Below are positions 53,775 to 63,225 of a stretch of DNA of 64,000 nucleotides, piece after piece. The stretch lies in contig NZ_CP036271.1 of assembly GCF_007745175.1 (NCBI RefSeq), forward strand, positions 1,508,154 through 1,572,153, given 5' to 3'. The stretch is from Caulifigura coniformis. GTDB lineage: Bacteria > Planctomycetota > Planctomycetia > Planctomycetales > Planctomycetaceae. A model generated the notes under the pieces. It did not search any database and was not told the origin of the DNA. It saw nothing but the letters and a program-made list of their open reading frames with translations. A program made the position numbers and the translations under genes. The first letter of the stretch is position 1, and each line of letters opens with the position of its first letter.

Positions 53775-55322
53775 ATGAGTGAGAAAATGAAGTCGGCCCC
53801 GGCCACTACGGAACGCCCCTGTCCCGAATGCGGAGAGATGGTCCGGCCGGGCCTCGTCCGCTGCTGGAACTGCGGAGGCTTCATGAACCGCGAGCTCGAG
53901 CAGAAATACCTGGAGATGCAGGCCGCTCCGAAGAAGGTATTTTTCAGCCAGCTCCCGGAAGACGCCGACATCCACGAGGCCGCGAGCGCTGAAGCGCAGG
54001 AGGATGACTTCGTTCTCACTCCCCGCACCTCGGTTCCTTCTCCGATCAAGCCCGAAGCCCCCGCGAGCAAGAAGGGGAGCCAGCCGACTGTGGCGACCCC
54101 GACCCCGGCGGCTTCAATCGATGATCTCCCCGACCTCGACTCCCCGGAGGCGGCCCAGGCCGTGAAGACGCCGGCCGCCAGCCTCTCTGACGGCGGGGTC
54201 GCCCACTCCGTCGCCACCGGCGGCGACGCGCTGCTCGATATCGCCCGCAGCGAGGAAGCAGAAGGCAAGAAGAAACGCCGCGGACGGCCGACCGGCCCCA
54301 TCCGCACCGCGACCGGATTCATCATCTTCTGCCCTTACGGCTGCAAGGTCGAAGTCAAGGACCAGCACAAAGGCATGACGGGAAAGTGCCCGAAGTGCCG
54401 GGCTCCGTTTATCGTTCCCACCGCGCCTCCCGATTACGAATTCGCCAAGGAACGTGAGAAGTCCGTCGCGGATTCCGCGGCGGCGTCCGCAGCCCCCGGC
54501 GGCTTTGTGGCCTGGATGCACGACGTCCACGTCCACACCGTCAACCCGACCAAGCTGAAACTCAAGGAAGCGAGCCTGTCGAAAGAGTTCGCCCTCTTCG
54601 ACTTCGGGTTCGGCCCCGGCAAGCTGCTGGTCGTCTCGCTGGCGCCGAAGAAGGCCGGCGGCATGTTCGGCGGCGCAAAGAAGGGGGGCTCTGATCCCCG
54701 CGAGGCGGTCCTGACCCACCTGAAGGAAGGCAAGGCCCCGGAGGATCTCCCGGTCGCGACCAAGCAGGTCTATTCGGCTGACGATGCTCGCCAGATTCGC
54801 GTGGTGTGGCCCGAGGCCTCACGGGCGTCATCCGCGTTCCACGGCATCCCCGTCTTCGGCAAACAGATGATCGCCGTCCAGTTGCCGCTCGTCGGTGACG
54901 GAGACCCGCAGTACGCCTCCTTCACGCTCAGTCAGTTCCGCGAGTTCAACAAGCACCTGGAAGAGATGTTCGGCGTCGACGGCCTCGCGGCCAACCTCGG
55001 CATCCCGATGACGGACGAGTTCTCGACCGCCAAGTGCCACTATTCCGAAGCCCAGGTGAAGTCGCTGAAAGACCCCGAGTGGTACCTCGCGGACACGGCG
55101 CGGCCGACCGTCATCGCTGGATACCGCTGCGAAGGTTGCGGCATCACCGTCAGCGAAGCGGCCCGCAAGAAAGAGAAGCTCGGCGGGGCCAACGGCAAGG
55201 GGATCGCCAAGGCCACCTGCCCCAAGTGCAAGAAGAAGTTCGGCAACAAGCCGCTGTACACGTTCCCGGAAGCAGAGAGCGGCCCGTCCATCTCGGGCGA
55301 AACGCCCGCCGCCAAGGCGTAA
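53775..55322 (+). CDS. Multi-zinc-ribbon protein of unknown function
   Basis: The 515-residue protein has three CxxC-type zinc ribbons: CPECG...CWNCGG at 16-34, CPYGCKVEV...CPKCRAPF around 185-212, and CEGCG...CPKCKKKFG in the C-terminal 70 residues. Between them are an Ala/Pro-rich region with a basic GKKKRRGRPTGP patch and a globular part (MHDVHVHTVNPTKLKLKEASL and following). No membrane segment or enzyme motif is visible. Such proteins are widespread in planctomycetes with no known role; the ribbons and basic patch suggest nucleic-acid or protein binding. It ends before a strong bidirectional hairpin. Confidence 0.6.
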   Translation: MSEKMKSAPATTERPCPECGEMVRPGLVRCWNCGGFMNRELEQKYLEMQAAPKKVFFSQLPEDADIHEAASAEAQEDDFVLTPRTSVPSPIKPEAPASKKGSQPTVATPTPAASIDDLPDLDSPEAAQAVKTPAASLSDGGVAHSVATGGDALLDIARSEEAEGKKKRRGRPTGPIRTATGFIIFCPYGCKVEVKDQHKGMTGKCPKCRAPFIVPTAPPDYEFAKEREKSVADSAAASAAPGGFVAWMHDVHVHTVNPTKLKLKEASLSKEFALFDFGFGPGKLLVVSLAPKKAGGMFGGAKKGGSDPREAVLTHLKEGKAPEDLPVATKQVYSADDARQIRVVWPEASRASSAFHGIPVFGKQMIAVQLPLVGDGDPQYASFTLSQFREFNKHLEEMFGVDGLAANLGIPMTDEFSTAKCHYSEAQVKSLKDPEWYLADTARPTVIAGYRCEGCGITVSEAARKKEKLGGANGKGIAKATCPKCKKKFGNKPLYTFPEAESGPSISGETPAAKA

Positions 55323-55350
55323 CCAAGCCTCCTGGAACTCCTGCAGATTC

Positions 55351-55380
55351 ACCGGCCGCGACCATCCCGTCGCGGCCGGT
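55351..55380. terminator. Perfect hairpin between the zinc-ribbon and ABC-2 permease genes
   Basis: Twelve-base perfect arms (ACCGGCCGCGAC and complement) enclose a six-base loop, 29 bases after one stop codon and directly before the other. Both genes converge on it, so it can serve both. Confidence 0.65.
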
Positions 55381-56442
55381 TTACGTTTCGTCGGTCATCA
55401 CGTACTGCCGGAAGTGGATGACCGTCAGCGAGACGATCTGCCACAGCACGATCATTCCGAGCAGCACCGCGACATGCCACGCGGCCAGCCAGTCGCTGAA
55501 GAACAGTTGCTCCCCCTCGGCCGGCACATCGAGGTCGACCCAGCGATTCAGCAGGCAACGCAGGTGGTACTGGATCGTCAGTCGATTGATGATTGCCGGT
55601 ACGAAGGCGACCACCGTCTCGAAGATCAGCGTGTAGCTGAACGCGATCAGCATGGCCCGCTTCGGAATGATGCAGCCGATTCCACAGAACAGCGAGGAGT
55701 AGGCGAGCCCCCCGAGAACCGCGAGAGCCGCCAGGACGCCCCCCACTTCCAGGGCGTCGCCCACCGAATCAAAAACGACTTCCGGTTCGTGCGGCTGAAG
55801 ATTCGGGAACGCAGCGCCCCCATCCTGAAACGGCGGAAACTCCCCGGCCCGGCCGCGCGTCTCGTCGAACAACTGTCGCACCTTCGGATCACTGGTTAAC
55901 TGACGCACCAGCTTCTGGGCCTCCGCGACCCGCTGATCGTGCTCGCTCCCGACGCCGGCGATCTGTTTCACGGGCAGCGCCGCGATCCAGGAAACTCCCC
56001 CCACCAGCGCCAGCGCGAGTAATCCGGCCCCCAGCGTCCACGTCACGCCGTTGACCAGCTTCCCCAGCACCAGGCAGAACCGTCCGTAGGGACGGGTGAC
56101 GACGTACAGCCACGTCTTCCCCTCGAGTTCAGCCTGAACGATCGGCGCGACCCAGAGCATGGCGTTCAGAATCACGACCATCTCGCAGGCCATGACGAAC
56201 ACGATGCTCACCCAGCCGGCCCGGGGCAGCCGGTCGTCAGCAAACAGCATCAGCGCGATGATGAACGCCGGAAACATCGCCACTCCGGCCCACACGAGCA
56301 TCCGCTTCCAGGTCCGCGACTTCCGGAATTCGAACTGCAGAACTGTCCACAGGCCGCGCGCGATCAGGCCGAGTCGGGACTGGCCCTCGGCGGTCGCCTG
56401 GTCGGTCGGATTCAGCGAAGGTGCCTGGGCAGGAGCCGTCAA
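55381..56442 (-). CDS. ABC-2 type exporter permease
   Basis: The 353-residue protein has six main hydrophobic helices: about 45-64, 80-105, 130-155 after a short loop, a region near 215-250, 265-290 and a final one around 320-345. A long periplasmic or cytoplasmic loop lies between helices 4 and 5 (DETRGRAGEFPPFQDG). Its start TTG (56440-56442) overlaps the ATPase stop by four bases (TTGA), and this places the start at LTAPAQAPS; the frame is open further upstream, but no ATG is better placed. It forms an exporter with the upstream ATPase. The substrate is unknown. Confidence 0.76.
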   Translation of the reverse strand: MTAPAQAPSLNPTDQATAEGQSRLGLIARGLWTVLQFEFRKSRTWKRMLVWAGVAMFPAFIIALMLFADDRLPRAGWVSIVFVMACEMVVILNAMLWVAPIVQAELEGKTWLYVVTRPYGRFCLVLGKLVNGVTWTLGAGLLALALVGGVSWIAALPVKQIAGVGSEHDQRVAEAQKLVRQLTSDPKVRQLFDETRGRAGEFPPFQDGGAAFPNLQPHEPEVVFDSVGDALEVGGVLAALAVLGGLAYSSLFCGIGCIIPKRAMLIAFSYTLIFETVVAFVPAIINRLTIQYHLRCLLNRWVDLDVPAEGEQLFFSDWLAAWHVAVLLGMIVLWQIVSLTVIHFRQYVMTDET

Positions 56443-57371
56443 CGCAGTTCTCCGCGATGGATCCGCATGAGCGTCGTGAACAGCGCCTGCAGCGTATCGT
56501 CGCCGCTCGACAGTTCGGTGATCCGGATGCTCCCGCCGCTGTTCCACTCCGGAAGCCGGGAGGTCAATGCGGTGGGCTGGTGGGTCGTCACCGTCAGCCG
56601 GTCTCCGCCGTCGAGACGGATCGAATCGACCAGCTGTTCGGCGATCATTTTCTGACTGAGTTCCCGCAGCCCTTCACCGCGGATGACGAATTCGTTGGGG
56701 AGATTCTTCAGCAGGGAATGCACTTCTTCCGGCGTTCCCGAGGCCAGCAGCCGTCCTCCGCTCACCAGCAGGAACGACGTCGCCAGTGTCTCGACCTCGT
56801 ACAGGATGTGACTCGCAATGATCAGGCTTCCGCCCGCTTTGACCCAGTCCTTGAGAAGCATCGTGATTTCATGGCGGCCGACCGGATCGAGCCCGTTGAA
56901 CGGCTCATCGAGAATGAGGAGTTCGGGCTCATGGGCGATCGCCTGGGCCAGCTTGGTGCGCTGCCGCATCCCGCGGGAGTAGCTGCCCATCGTCCGGTCC
57001 ATGGACGCCGTCATGCCCACGATTTCGAGAGCGTCGAGGGCGCGCCGCTCGGCCTCGACCGGGGAGAAGCCATGCAGCCGAAGCATGTAGATGACCCAGT
57101 CGCGGGCGGTGATTTCCGCGTACAGCCCTTCGAAACTGGGACAGATCCCGATCCGCCGGTACAGCCGGGGGTTGTCCCACGGGTTCTCGCCGAACATCCG
57201 CACCCGGCCGCGCGTCGGACGGAGCTGGCCGGTGATCAGGTTGAGGAATGTCGTTTTTCCGGAGCCGTTGGGCCCCAGCAGCCCATGCGCCCCGGGGCCC
57301 AGCGTCAACGAGACGTCATTCACGCCGATGACCGTGCCGTACAGCTTCGTGACCGAGTCCAGTTCGATCAT
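56439..57371 (-). CDS. ABC-2 exporter ATP-binding protein
   Basis: The 310-residue ATPase has Walker A GPNGSGKT (33-40), signature YSRGMRQR, Walker B LLILDEPFNGLD, and a switch histidine in IIASHILYEV. The C-terminal 90 residues after the ATPase core are typical of ABC-2 drug or polysaccharide exporters. The ATG at 57369-57371 (MIELDSVTKLYG) is used; the open frame beyond is non-conserved. It is co-translated with the downstream permease. This pair is separate from the ABC ATPase at 14.9 kb. Confidence 0.88.
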   Translation of the reverse strand: MIELDSVTKLYGTVIGVNDVSLTLGPGAHGLLGPNGSGKTTFLNLITGQLRPTRGRVRMFGENPWDNPRLYRRIGICPSFEGLYAEITARDWVIYMLRLHGFSPVEAERRALDALEIVGMTASMDRTMGSYSRGMRQRTKLAQAIAHEPELLILDEPFNGLDPVGRHEITMLLKDWVKAGGSLIIASHILYEVETLATSFLLVSGGRLLASGTPEEVHSLLKNLPNEFVIRGEGLRELSQKMIAEQLVDSIRLDGGDRLTVTTHQPTALTSRLPEWNSGGSIRITELSSGDDTLQALFTTLMRIHRGELR

Positions 57372-57676
57372 GGGCAGGCGTGCGATGGATCGGGGCGACG
57401 GGAAAGCGGACGGGCGTCGCCGGATTGCCATCGGCCGCCATTCCAAGGTTATAGCGGGTCGAAGTCCGCAGAACAGCAGCCGCCGGCGAGAACGCTCGTG
57501 TCCGCCCCCCGTCTCCGCTTGGCTTGCCGCAACACGCGAGATACCGTCTCGCCACATTCTCGCGATCCCCCGCGAGCGTTCCGGCCGGCCCGCGTGTCCT
57601 GATCACGCGGTCACCGGCAGACGATCGGCCGGGAGAGCGGGGATCACCGCGATTTTCGAAAGACCCAGGACAGGCC
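57372..57676. other. Divergent spacer between the ABC exporter and proS
   Basis: No gene, terminator or clear promoter is visible in these 305 bases. The region is GC-rich and lies between two divergent starts. Confidence 0.3.
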
Positions 57677-59479
57677 ATGCGCTGGACGAAGACGTTCCTC
57701 CCCACCCTCAAGGAAGAGCCCTCCGATGCGGAGGTTCCAAGCCACAAGCTGATGCTGCGGGCCGGGTTGATCCGGCAGGTGATGGCCGGCGCCTACACCT
57801 ACCTGCCGCTCGGCTACCGCGCACTCCGGAAGGCCGAAGCCATCGTCCGCGAGGAAATGGACAAGGCCGGCGCCGTCGAAGTCCACATGCCGGCGATCAC
57901 GCCGATCGAACTCTACGAGCGGACCAACCGCATCGCGGCCTTCGGCAACGTCCTGATGAAGTTCGACGTCACCCGCCGCGGCCAGAAAACCCCTCTCGCC
58001 CTTGCGCCGACCCACGAAGAAGTCGTCACCGACCTCGTCGCCCGGCACATCAGCAGCTACCGCCAGCTCCCGATCACGCTCTACCAGATCCAGACGAAGT
58101 TCCGGAACGAGGAACGCCCCCGCTTCGGCATCCTCAGGACCAGCGAATTCCTGATGAAGGACGCCTACAGCTTCAGCAGCTCCATCGAACAGCTCGATGA
58201 AACCTATCAGGCGATGTACGACGCCTACTGCCGCATCTTCTCGCGCTGCGGCCTGCCGTACGTCGCCGTCGAGGCGGAAAGCGGCCCCATCGGCGGCGAC
58301 TGCTCACACGAATTCATGATCCCCTCGCCCAACGGCGAAGACCGCATCCTGAAGGACACCAAGTCGGGCTATGCCGCGAACATCGAGCGGGCCGAAACCG
58401 GCCGCAAGGCGGCGGCCGTCCCGACGGAGGCTTCCGCCGACGCCAAGCCGATGACCCAGGTCTCCACCCCCGGAGCCGGCGGAATCGATGCGGTCTGCAA
58501 GGTCCTCAAGTGCAAGCCCCACAGGATGATCAAGACGCTGATCTACAGTGTCGACGGCAAGACCATTGCCGTCCTCATCCGCGGCGACCACGAGGTCAAC
58601 GAGAACAAGCTCCGCCGCGCCCTCGGCGCAGCGACGGTCGATCTCGCCGACGACAAGACGATCCAGGAAGTGACAGGAGCGCCTGTCGGTTACGCGGGAC
58701 CTCCGGGCATCAAGTGCCCGGTCATCGCCGATCACGACGTTCCTGCGCTGGTAAACGCAATCACGGGCGCGAACGCCGCCGATGCGCATGTCGTCAACGT
58801 CAACATCGGACGCGACTGGAACCTGACGCCCGTCAGCCTCCTCAAGAGTTCCGGCTTCGACATTTCCGGAGCGGGCGACGACATCCGCACGTTCGATCTC
58901 CGCAACGCCGCGGCCGGAGATCCCTCCCCCAAGAGCGACGGCACCCTCGAACTCGTCAACGGCATCGAAGTCGGCCACGTGTTCAAGCTGGGGACGAAGT
59001 ACAGCGTCTCCCTCGACGCCAGCTACCTGGATGACAAGGAGCAGCGGCATCCGATCATCATGGGCTGCTATGGCATCGGCGTGAACCGCATCCTGGCCGG
59101 CCTGATCGAAACGTCCCACGATGCCGACGGCATCATCTGGCCGATCAGCATCGCTCCCTACGAATGCGTCGTTGTTCCGCTGAACGTGCAGGACGCGCAG
59201 GTCATGGAAGTCGCTGAGAAGTACTACGCGGAGCTCCTCGCGGCTGGCGTCGACGTTCTTCTCGATGACCGCGACCTCCGCGCCGGCGCAAAATTCAAGG
59301 ACGCCGACCTCGTCGGCTTCCCCCTCCGCATCACCGTGGGCGGCAAAGGACTGCAGGAAGGAGTCGTCGAGCTGAAATGGCGCGACGAGAAGGAGGCAGG
59401 CAAAGCCCCCATCGCCGACGGCGTCGCCGAAGTGCGCAAGCAGATTGATGCCCGGAAGACGAAGCTGGCCGGGAAGTAA
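57677..59479 (+). CDS. proS: Prolyl-tRNA synthetase (bacterial type with editing domain)
   Basis: ProS charges tRNA-Pro. The 600-residue form begins at the ATG 57677 ([15 protein letters not shown]), the typical bacterial start, while the longer open frame is non-conserved. Class II motifs are present: motif 1 in [22 protein letters not shown], motif 2 [25 protein letters not shown], and the anticodon-binding segment near [19 protein letters not shown]. The Ala-tRNA-Pro editing insert (YbaK-like) lies between about 260 and 410, with [17 protein letters not shown]-like content. Length is normal. A hairpin follows the gene. Confidence 0.95.
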   Translation: MRWTKTFLPTLKEEPSDAEVPSHKLMLRAGLIRQVMAGAYTYLPLGYRALRKAEAIVREEMDKAGAVEVHMPAITPIELYERTNRIAAFGNVLMKFDVTRRGQKTPLALAPTHEEVVTDLVARHISSYRQLPITLYQIQTKFRNEERPRFGILRTSEFLMKDAYSFSSSIEQLDETYQAMYDAYCRIFSRCGLPYVAVEAESGPIGGDCSHEFMIPSPNGEDRILKDTKSGYAANIERAETGRKAAAVPTEASADAKPMTQVSTPGAGGIDAVCKVLKCKPHRMIKTLIYSVDGKTIAVLIRGDHEVNENKLRRALGAATVDLADDKTIQEVTGAPVGYAGPPGIKCPVIADHDVPALVNAITGANAADAHVVNVNIGRDWNLTPVSLLKSSGFDISGAGDDIRTFDLRNAAAGDPSPKSDGTLELVNGIEVGHVFKLGTKYSVSLDASYLDDKEQRHPIIMGCYGIGVNRILAGLIETSHDADGIIWPISIAPYECVVVPLNVQDAQVMEVAEKYYAELLAAGVDVLLDDRDLRAGAKFKDADLVGFPLRITVGGKGLQEGVVELKWRDEKEAGKAPIADGVAEVRKQIDARKTKLAGK

Positions 59480-59504
59480 GCGTTTCGGCGGATTCGGTCC
59501 TTTT

Positions 59505-59536
59505 CGCTCCGCGCGGGCTCGCTCCTGCGCGGAGCG
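59505..59536 (+). terminator. Hairpin after proS
   Basis: Ten-base perfect arms CGCTCCGCGC/GCGCGGAGCG with a twelve-base loop lie 26 bases after the proS stop. There is no T-run after it, so it is a weak or Rho-assisted terminator. Confidence 0.42.
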
Positions 59537-59654
59537 GTCCGGCCGCATCTGAGCGCGGACAGACAGGGAGATTGACCAGCGGCTTCCAGTTTCGGATGCT
59601 GCAGCGAACGTTGAACTCTGACATCCACACTCCGTTGGGCAAAAGGAGCTGGCG

Positions 59655-62051
59655 ATGTTGCTCGTGTCGCTGTCGGCCGGGAGTCAGAAGAGGGCGGGTT
59701 CCCGCGGGATCGCCCTGTTCGCAGTCGTGCTGGCCCTCGTGTTTCTGGGGATCACGCTGTTGCTGCAACCGGCGACCGGTTCGATCTCTGGTGTCGTCAC
59801 GGACGCCGAGTCCGGCGCCCCGGTTTCCGATGCGGAGGTGCGGCTGTTCCAGCGCGTCGAGGGCGCCCGCCGGCCCGCTCAGGGCCAGGTCACGCTGGTC
59901 CGTACCGATGCACACGGGAGGTACCGTTTCGATCGCGTTGCTCCGGGCGACTACGGAATCCAGGCGATTCACGAGAACAAAGCCTCGCACTCGAGGCTGC
60001 ACGACTACGCGAAGGCGCTCATTACACGGCAAGGCTCCTCCACGTCCGTCGACCTGAAGCTCGCGGACGCAAGGACCTTGAAAGTTGTCGTCCTCTCCGA
60101 GGACACCGGAGAACCAGTCCCCCACGCGACGGTACAGCTGCAGTGGAACGGCAGCGTCGACAGCCGCGGTACCGACGCCCATGGGGTAGCCGTCATTCCC
60201 GGGCTTTCACAACAGGAACTGCTGATCTCGGCGAAGGCTCCGGGCTTTCAGGTCGTCGAGGCGGTGCAATCGCTGAGCGATCCGCTGACCGACGTCGAGT
60301 TCAAGCTCCCGGCGGGTGGCTCGATCGAGGGGAAGATCGTTGACGAAAAAGGCCAGCCGCTGGCCGGCGTGAGGGTCGTTGCCCGCCCTGGCTTCAGCCC
60401 CGTCCAGTACGACGTCGCCACATCCGACCAGGAAGGTAATTTCCGCCTGAACAACGTGCCTCGCTCGCGAACGATGGAAGTCGTCAGCCTGCTGGAGAAC
60501 TACCAGGAGCTGACGCAATCCTTCGCTCTGAACGGGGCGAAGCACCGACAGCTGGAACTCGTCCTCAAACCAAGAGCCAGCGGCGGCGATGTCGAAGTGA
60601 CCGTTGTCGACGCGGAGGGACGGCCGATCGCGGGGGCCGAGATCGAGAATCCTGGCGCCAGATTCACGATGTCCCGCATGGCGACGACGAACGGGGAAGG
60701 CCGCGCCACCGTCGTCGACATGAACGTTCCTCCCCACCCGCGCAAGCCCGAGCTCACCATCCGCGCGGAGCGGTTCGCTCCGAGCGTCGTGAAGGTGGAT
60801 CCTTCCGACGAAGGCCCGGCGAAGGTCACGGTCACGCTCGAGAAAGGACACACCTTCAAAGGGCGCATCGTCAACGACGCCGGCGAACCGATCCCCGGCG
60901 CGCGGATCTATGTCAGCCTGGGGAATCGCGGCGGCGCCTCTGGACTCGCAACAACCTTCAGTGTCGATCAGGACGGTCGCTTCTCGGCGACGACGCTCGT
61001 TCCGGCGTCGACGATGAGCATCTCGGCCCGGGGGTACACGGAGATCCGGCAACGAAAGATGCTGCTCGATCAGGAGGAAGAGCAGACCATCGTCATGGAC
61101 GGCACCGGGCACTATCGCGCCGTCATTTTCGATGGCGACACGAAGAAGCCAGTTCCGCGATTCTCGGCCCGTTTAACCTTCGCCACCACGCCGCCCCCGG
61201 AAGGGGTGAACCGCAGCAGCGGCATGCCCGCGGAGCTGGCCCGCGGAAAGGTGATCAACGACGACAGCGGCCGCCTGTTTCTGGAGGACCTCCCCAACAA
61301 CTCCGCGTTTGATCTGCTCATCGAGGCGGATGGCTACGAACCTCTGCGAAGGTCGTCGATCATCACCAGCCGGGACGAGTCCGATGTCCACATCGAGCTG
61401 CAGCCAGTTGATCGCAGTTCGCTGGTCGATGTGGCCGGCGTCCTCCTCGACCAGAACAAACAGCCGCTCAAAGGTGTCGATATCCATCTGATCGGAACCG
61501 ATCCCCAGTTGGTCGCCCAGGACCCGCGAAATGCGGACATCGATTTCCAGACGATCCGAATGGACTCCGCGACGGATCGGCCCGCCTGCAAATACGCCCG
61601 CGGCGTCGTGACCGACCACCACGGAAGCTTCCACTTCCTGCAGGTGTCGAACCGGCTCAACCTGCAGCTCGTCTACTGGGGGAATGAGACGCCGGCGACG
61701 CGCGTCCGCGACCTTGAGAAAAAGCCGGCCGCCCAGCTCGGCCGGCTCGTCGTGTTCGCCCCGGCCGCTGTCACGGTGACCGGAAAGATCGACCTCGAGA
61801 AATATCCCAGACCAGAGCGGATCCTGGTTCAGGCCGCTTCTGATCACCAGATTCATACGTCGGAGATCGACAGGAAGGATCGTTCGACGTTCTCCGTGTC
61901 ACGCATCGCCGCCGGCGAGTTGAAGGTCATGCTGTATGGTGAAGTTGTCCCTCGTCATGCAAACGGCCAGACGTTCGGGGCGTCACCACTTCTCGCCACG
62001 AAAACCATTACCGCCAGCTCGGGCGAGACGATTGCCGTCAATTTCGACTGA
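59655..62051 (+). CDS. Membrane-anchored protein with repeated carboxypeptidase-regulatory-like domains
   Basis: The 798-residue protein has one membrane segment (residues 20-38, FAVVLALVFLGITLLL) and then at least four or five carboxypeptidase-regulatory-like (prealbumin-fold) modules, each with a GxVxDAxSGxPVxxAxV beginning, for example GSISGVVTDAESGAPVSDAEV, GKIVDEKGQPLAGVRVVARPG and GRIVNDAGEPIPGARIYVS. These folds are usually extracytoplasmic structural or binding modules. An AAAGGAG ribosome site precedes the ATG. The specific ligand is unknown. The last 250 residues are less regular. Confidence 0.75.
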   Translation: MLLVSLSAGSQKRAGSRGIALFAVVLALVFLGITLLLQPATGSISGVVTDAESGAPVSDAEVRLFQRVEGARRPAQGQVTLVRTDAHGRYRFDRVAPGDYGIQAIHENKASHSRLHDYAKALITRQGSSTSVDLKLADARTLKVVVLSEDTGEPVPHATVQLQWNGSVDSRGTDAHGVAVIPGLSQQELLISAKAPGFQVVEAVQSLSDPLTDVEFKLPAGGSIEGKIVDEKGQPLAGVRVVARPGFSPVQYDVATSDQEGNFRLNNVPRSRTMEVVSLLENYQELTQSFALNGAKHRQLELVLKPRASGGDVEVTVVDAEGRPIAGAEIENPGARFTMSRMATTNGEGRATVVDMNVPPHPRKPELTIRAERFAPSVVKVDPSDEGPAKVTVTLEKGHTFKGRIVNDAGEPIPGARIYVSLGNRGGASGLATTFSVDQDGRFSATTLVPASTMSISARGYTEIRQRKMLLDQEEEQTIVMDGTGHYRAVIFDGDTKKPVPRFSARLTFATTPPPEGVNRSSGMPAELARGKVINDDSGRLFLEDLPNNSAFDLLIEADGYEPLRRSSIITSRDESDVHIELQPVDRSSLVDVAGVLLDQNKQPLKGVDIHLIGTDPQLVAQDPRNADIDFQTIRMDSATDRPACKYARGVVTDHHGSFHFLQVSNRLNLQLVYWGNETPATRVRDLEKKPAAQLGRLVVFAPAAVTVTGKIDLEKYPRPERILVQAASDHQIHTSEIDRKDRSTFSVSRIAAGELKVMLYGEVVPRHANGQTFGASPLLATKTITASSGETIAVNFD

Positions 62052-62126
62052 ACCCGGATTGCCTCATCGCGCACGCGTTCCCGCCACTCGGGTCTCCCCT
62101 CCCCGGAAAGCAGGGAAGTCAGGACC

Positions 62127-62366
62127 ATGAGTTCTGACTTCCCGATGGCCACGGACCCCGAAGACGTCCCCTCTCCCTGCATCGGCGTCTGCACTCTCAT
62201 TGCGCCCGGACAGATCTGCCGCGGCTGCGGGCGAACGATCCGCGAGATTGCAGCCTGGACCGGCCTGGCGCCCGCGGAGAAGCAGCGTGTCCGGCACGCC
62301 TGTCCGCAGCGGCTCATGGACCTCGAGCAGACCTCTCGCGTTCCCGATCCACCGCGATCCTTGTGA
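62127..62366 (+). CDS. DUF1289 small protein
   Basis: The 79-residue protein has the DUF1289 pattern: PSPCIGVCTL followed by ICRGCGRTIREIAAW, that is a CxxxC and CxxC cysteine quartet likely binding zinc or an Fe-S cluster, and an aromatic end. Length fits the family (50-90). Its function is unknown. It follows the carboxypeptidase-regulatory-like gene by 75 bases on the same strand. Confidence 0.85.
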   Translation: MSSDFPMATDPEDVPSPCIGVCTLIAPGQICRGCGRTIREIAAWTGLAPAEKQRVRHACPQRLMDLEQTSRVPDPPRSL

Positions 62367-62452
62367 GGGCGTCGACCCGCCCGGCATGATGCGCCTCCCC
62401 GGACGAGGGACGATACGCCCCTCGCCGATGCACTGCCCGTTTGAGCGCCTTC

Positions 62453-63139
62453 ATGCAACCGTTCTCCGATCCCGAAGCTGTCGCGAAGTATGCGCAGGGC
62501 CCGCCCCGCATCGTCCCCGGCTTCGCTGATCTCCAGCGGATGACGGCCCTGCTCCTCGCCGAGCACGCTCCAGAAAATGCCCGCGTGCTCGTTCTGGGCG
62601 CGGGCGGCGGCCTGGAACTGAAATGCTTCGCCGAGGCCCATGCAGGCTGGACGTTCGATGGCGTCGACCCGTCTGCCGAAATGCTCAGCCTCGCTGGGAA
62701 GACCCTCGGCCCCCTGGTCTCGAGAGTCCGACTTCACGAGGGCACGGTCGAGGTGGCTCCCGAAGGGCCGTTTGACGCGGCAACCTGCCTGCTGACGATG
62801 CACTTCATCCCACTCGATGAACGAAGGCACGCCGTCGCCGAAGTTCACCGTCGTCTCAAACCTGGATCGCCGTTCGTTGTCGCTCATCTCAGCTTTCCTC
62901 AGGGAGAGGGGGAGCGCGACGCCTGGCTGTCCCGGTATTTCGCGTTTGCGGGCATCACCGACTCCGAGCCCGGAAAGCTGCAGGCCGCCCGCGCCACGAT
63001 CGATGCGAAACTGACCATCCTCTCGCCCGAACAGGAGGAAGCGATCCTGCGCGAGGCCGGATTCACGAACATCAGCCTGTTCTACGCAGGCCTCGCGTTC
63101 CGCGGCTGGGTGGCGTCCGCAGGACGTTCCAAGCATTGA
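62453..63139 (+). CDS. SAM-dependent methyltransferase, class I
   Basis: The 228-residue protein has a methyltransferase fold with motif [17 protein letters not shown], an acidic loop [11 protein letters not shown] for the SAM ribose, and [20 protein letters not shown] as motif II. It resembles small Cmo- or tellurite-type methyltransferases but cannot be named. The ATG at 62453 is used; a TTG at 62441 is the alternative. It is 86 bases downstream of the DUF1289 gene on the same strand. Confidence 0.82.
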   Translation: MQPFSDPEAVAKYAQGPPRIVPGFADLQRMTALLLAEHAPENARVLVLGAGGGLELKCFAEAHAGWTFDGVDPSAEMLSLAGKTLGPLVSRVRLHEGTVEVAPEGPFDAATCLLTMHFIPLDERRHAVAEVHRRLKPGSPFVVAHLSFPQGEGERDAWLSRYFAFAGITDSEPGKLQAARATIDAKLTILSPEQEEAILREAGFTNISLFYAGLAFRGWVASAGRSKH

Positions 63140-63225
63140 GGCTGTTTCACGGCGCCGTGCTTGCGCAGCCGGTCCTTGCACGTTGCCCTGCGAACCCTTG
63201 CCGAACGCTCCCGCCTGCTATTCTT

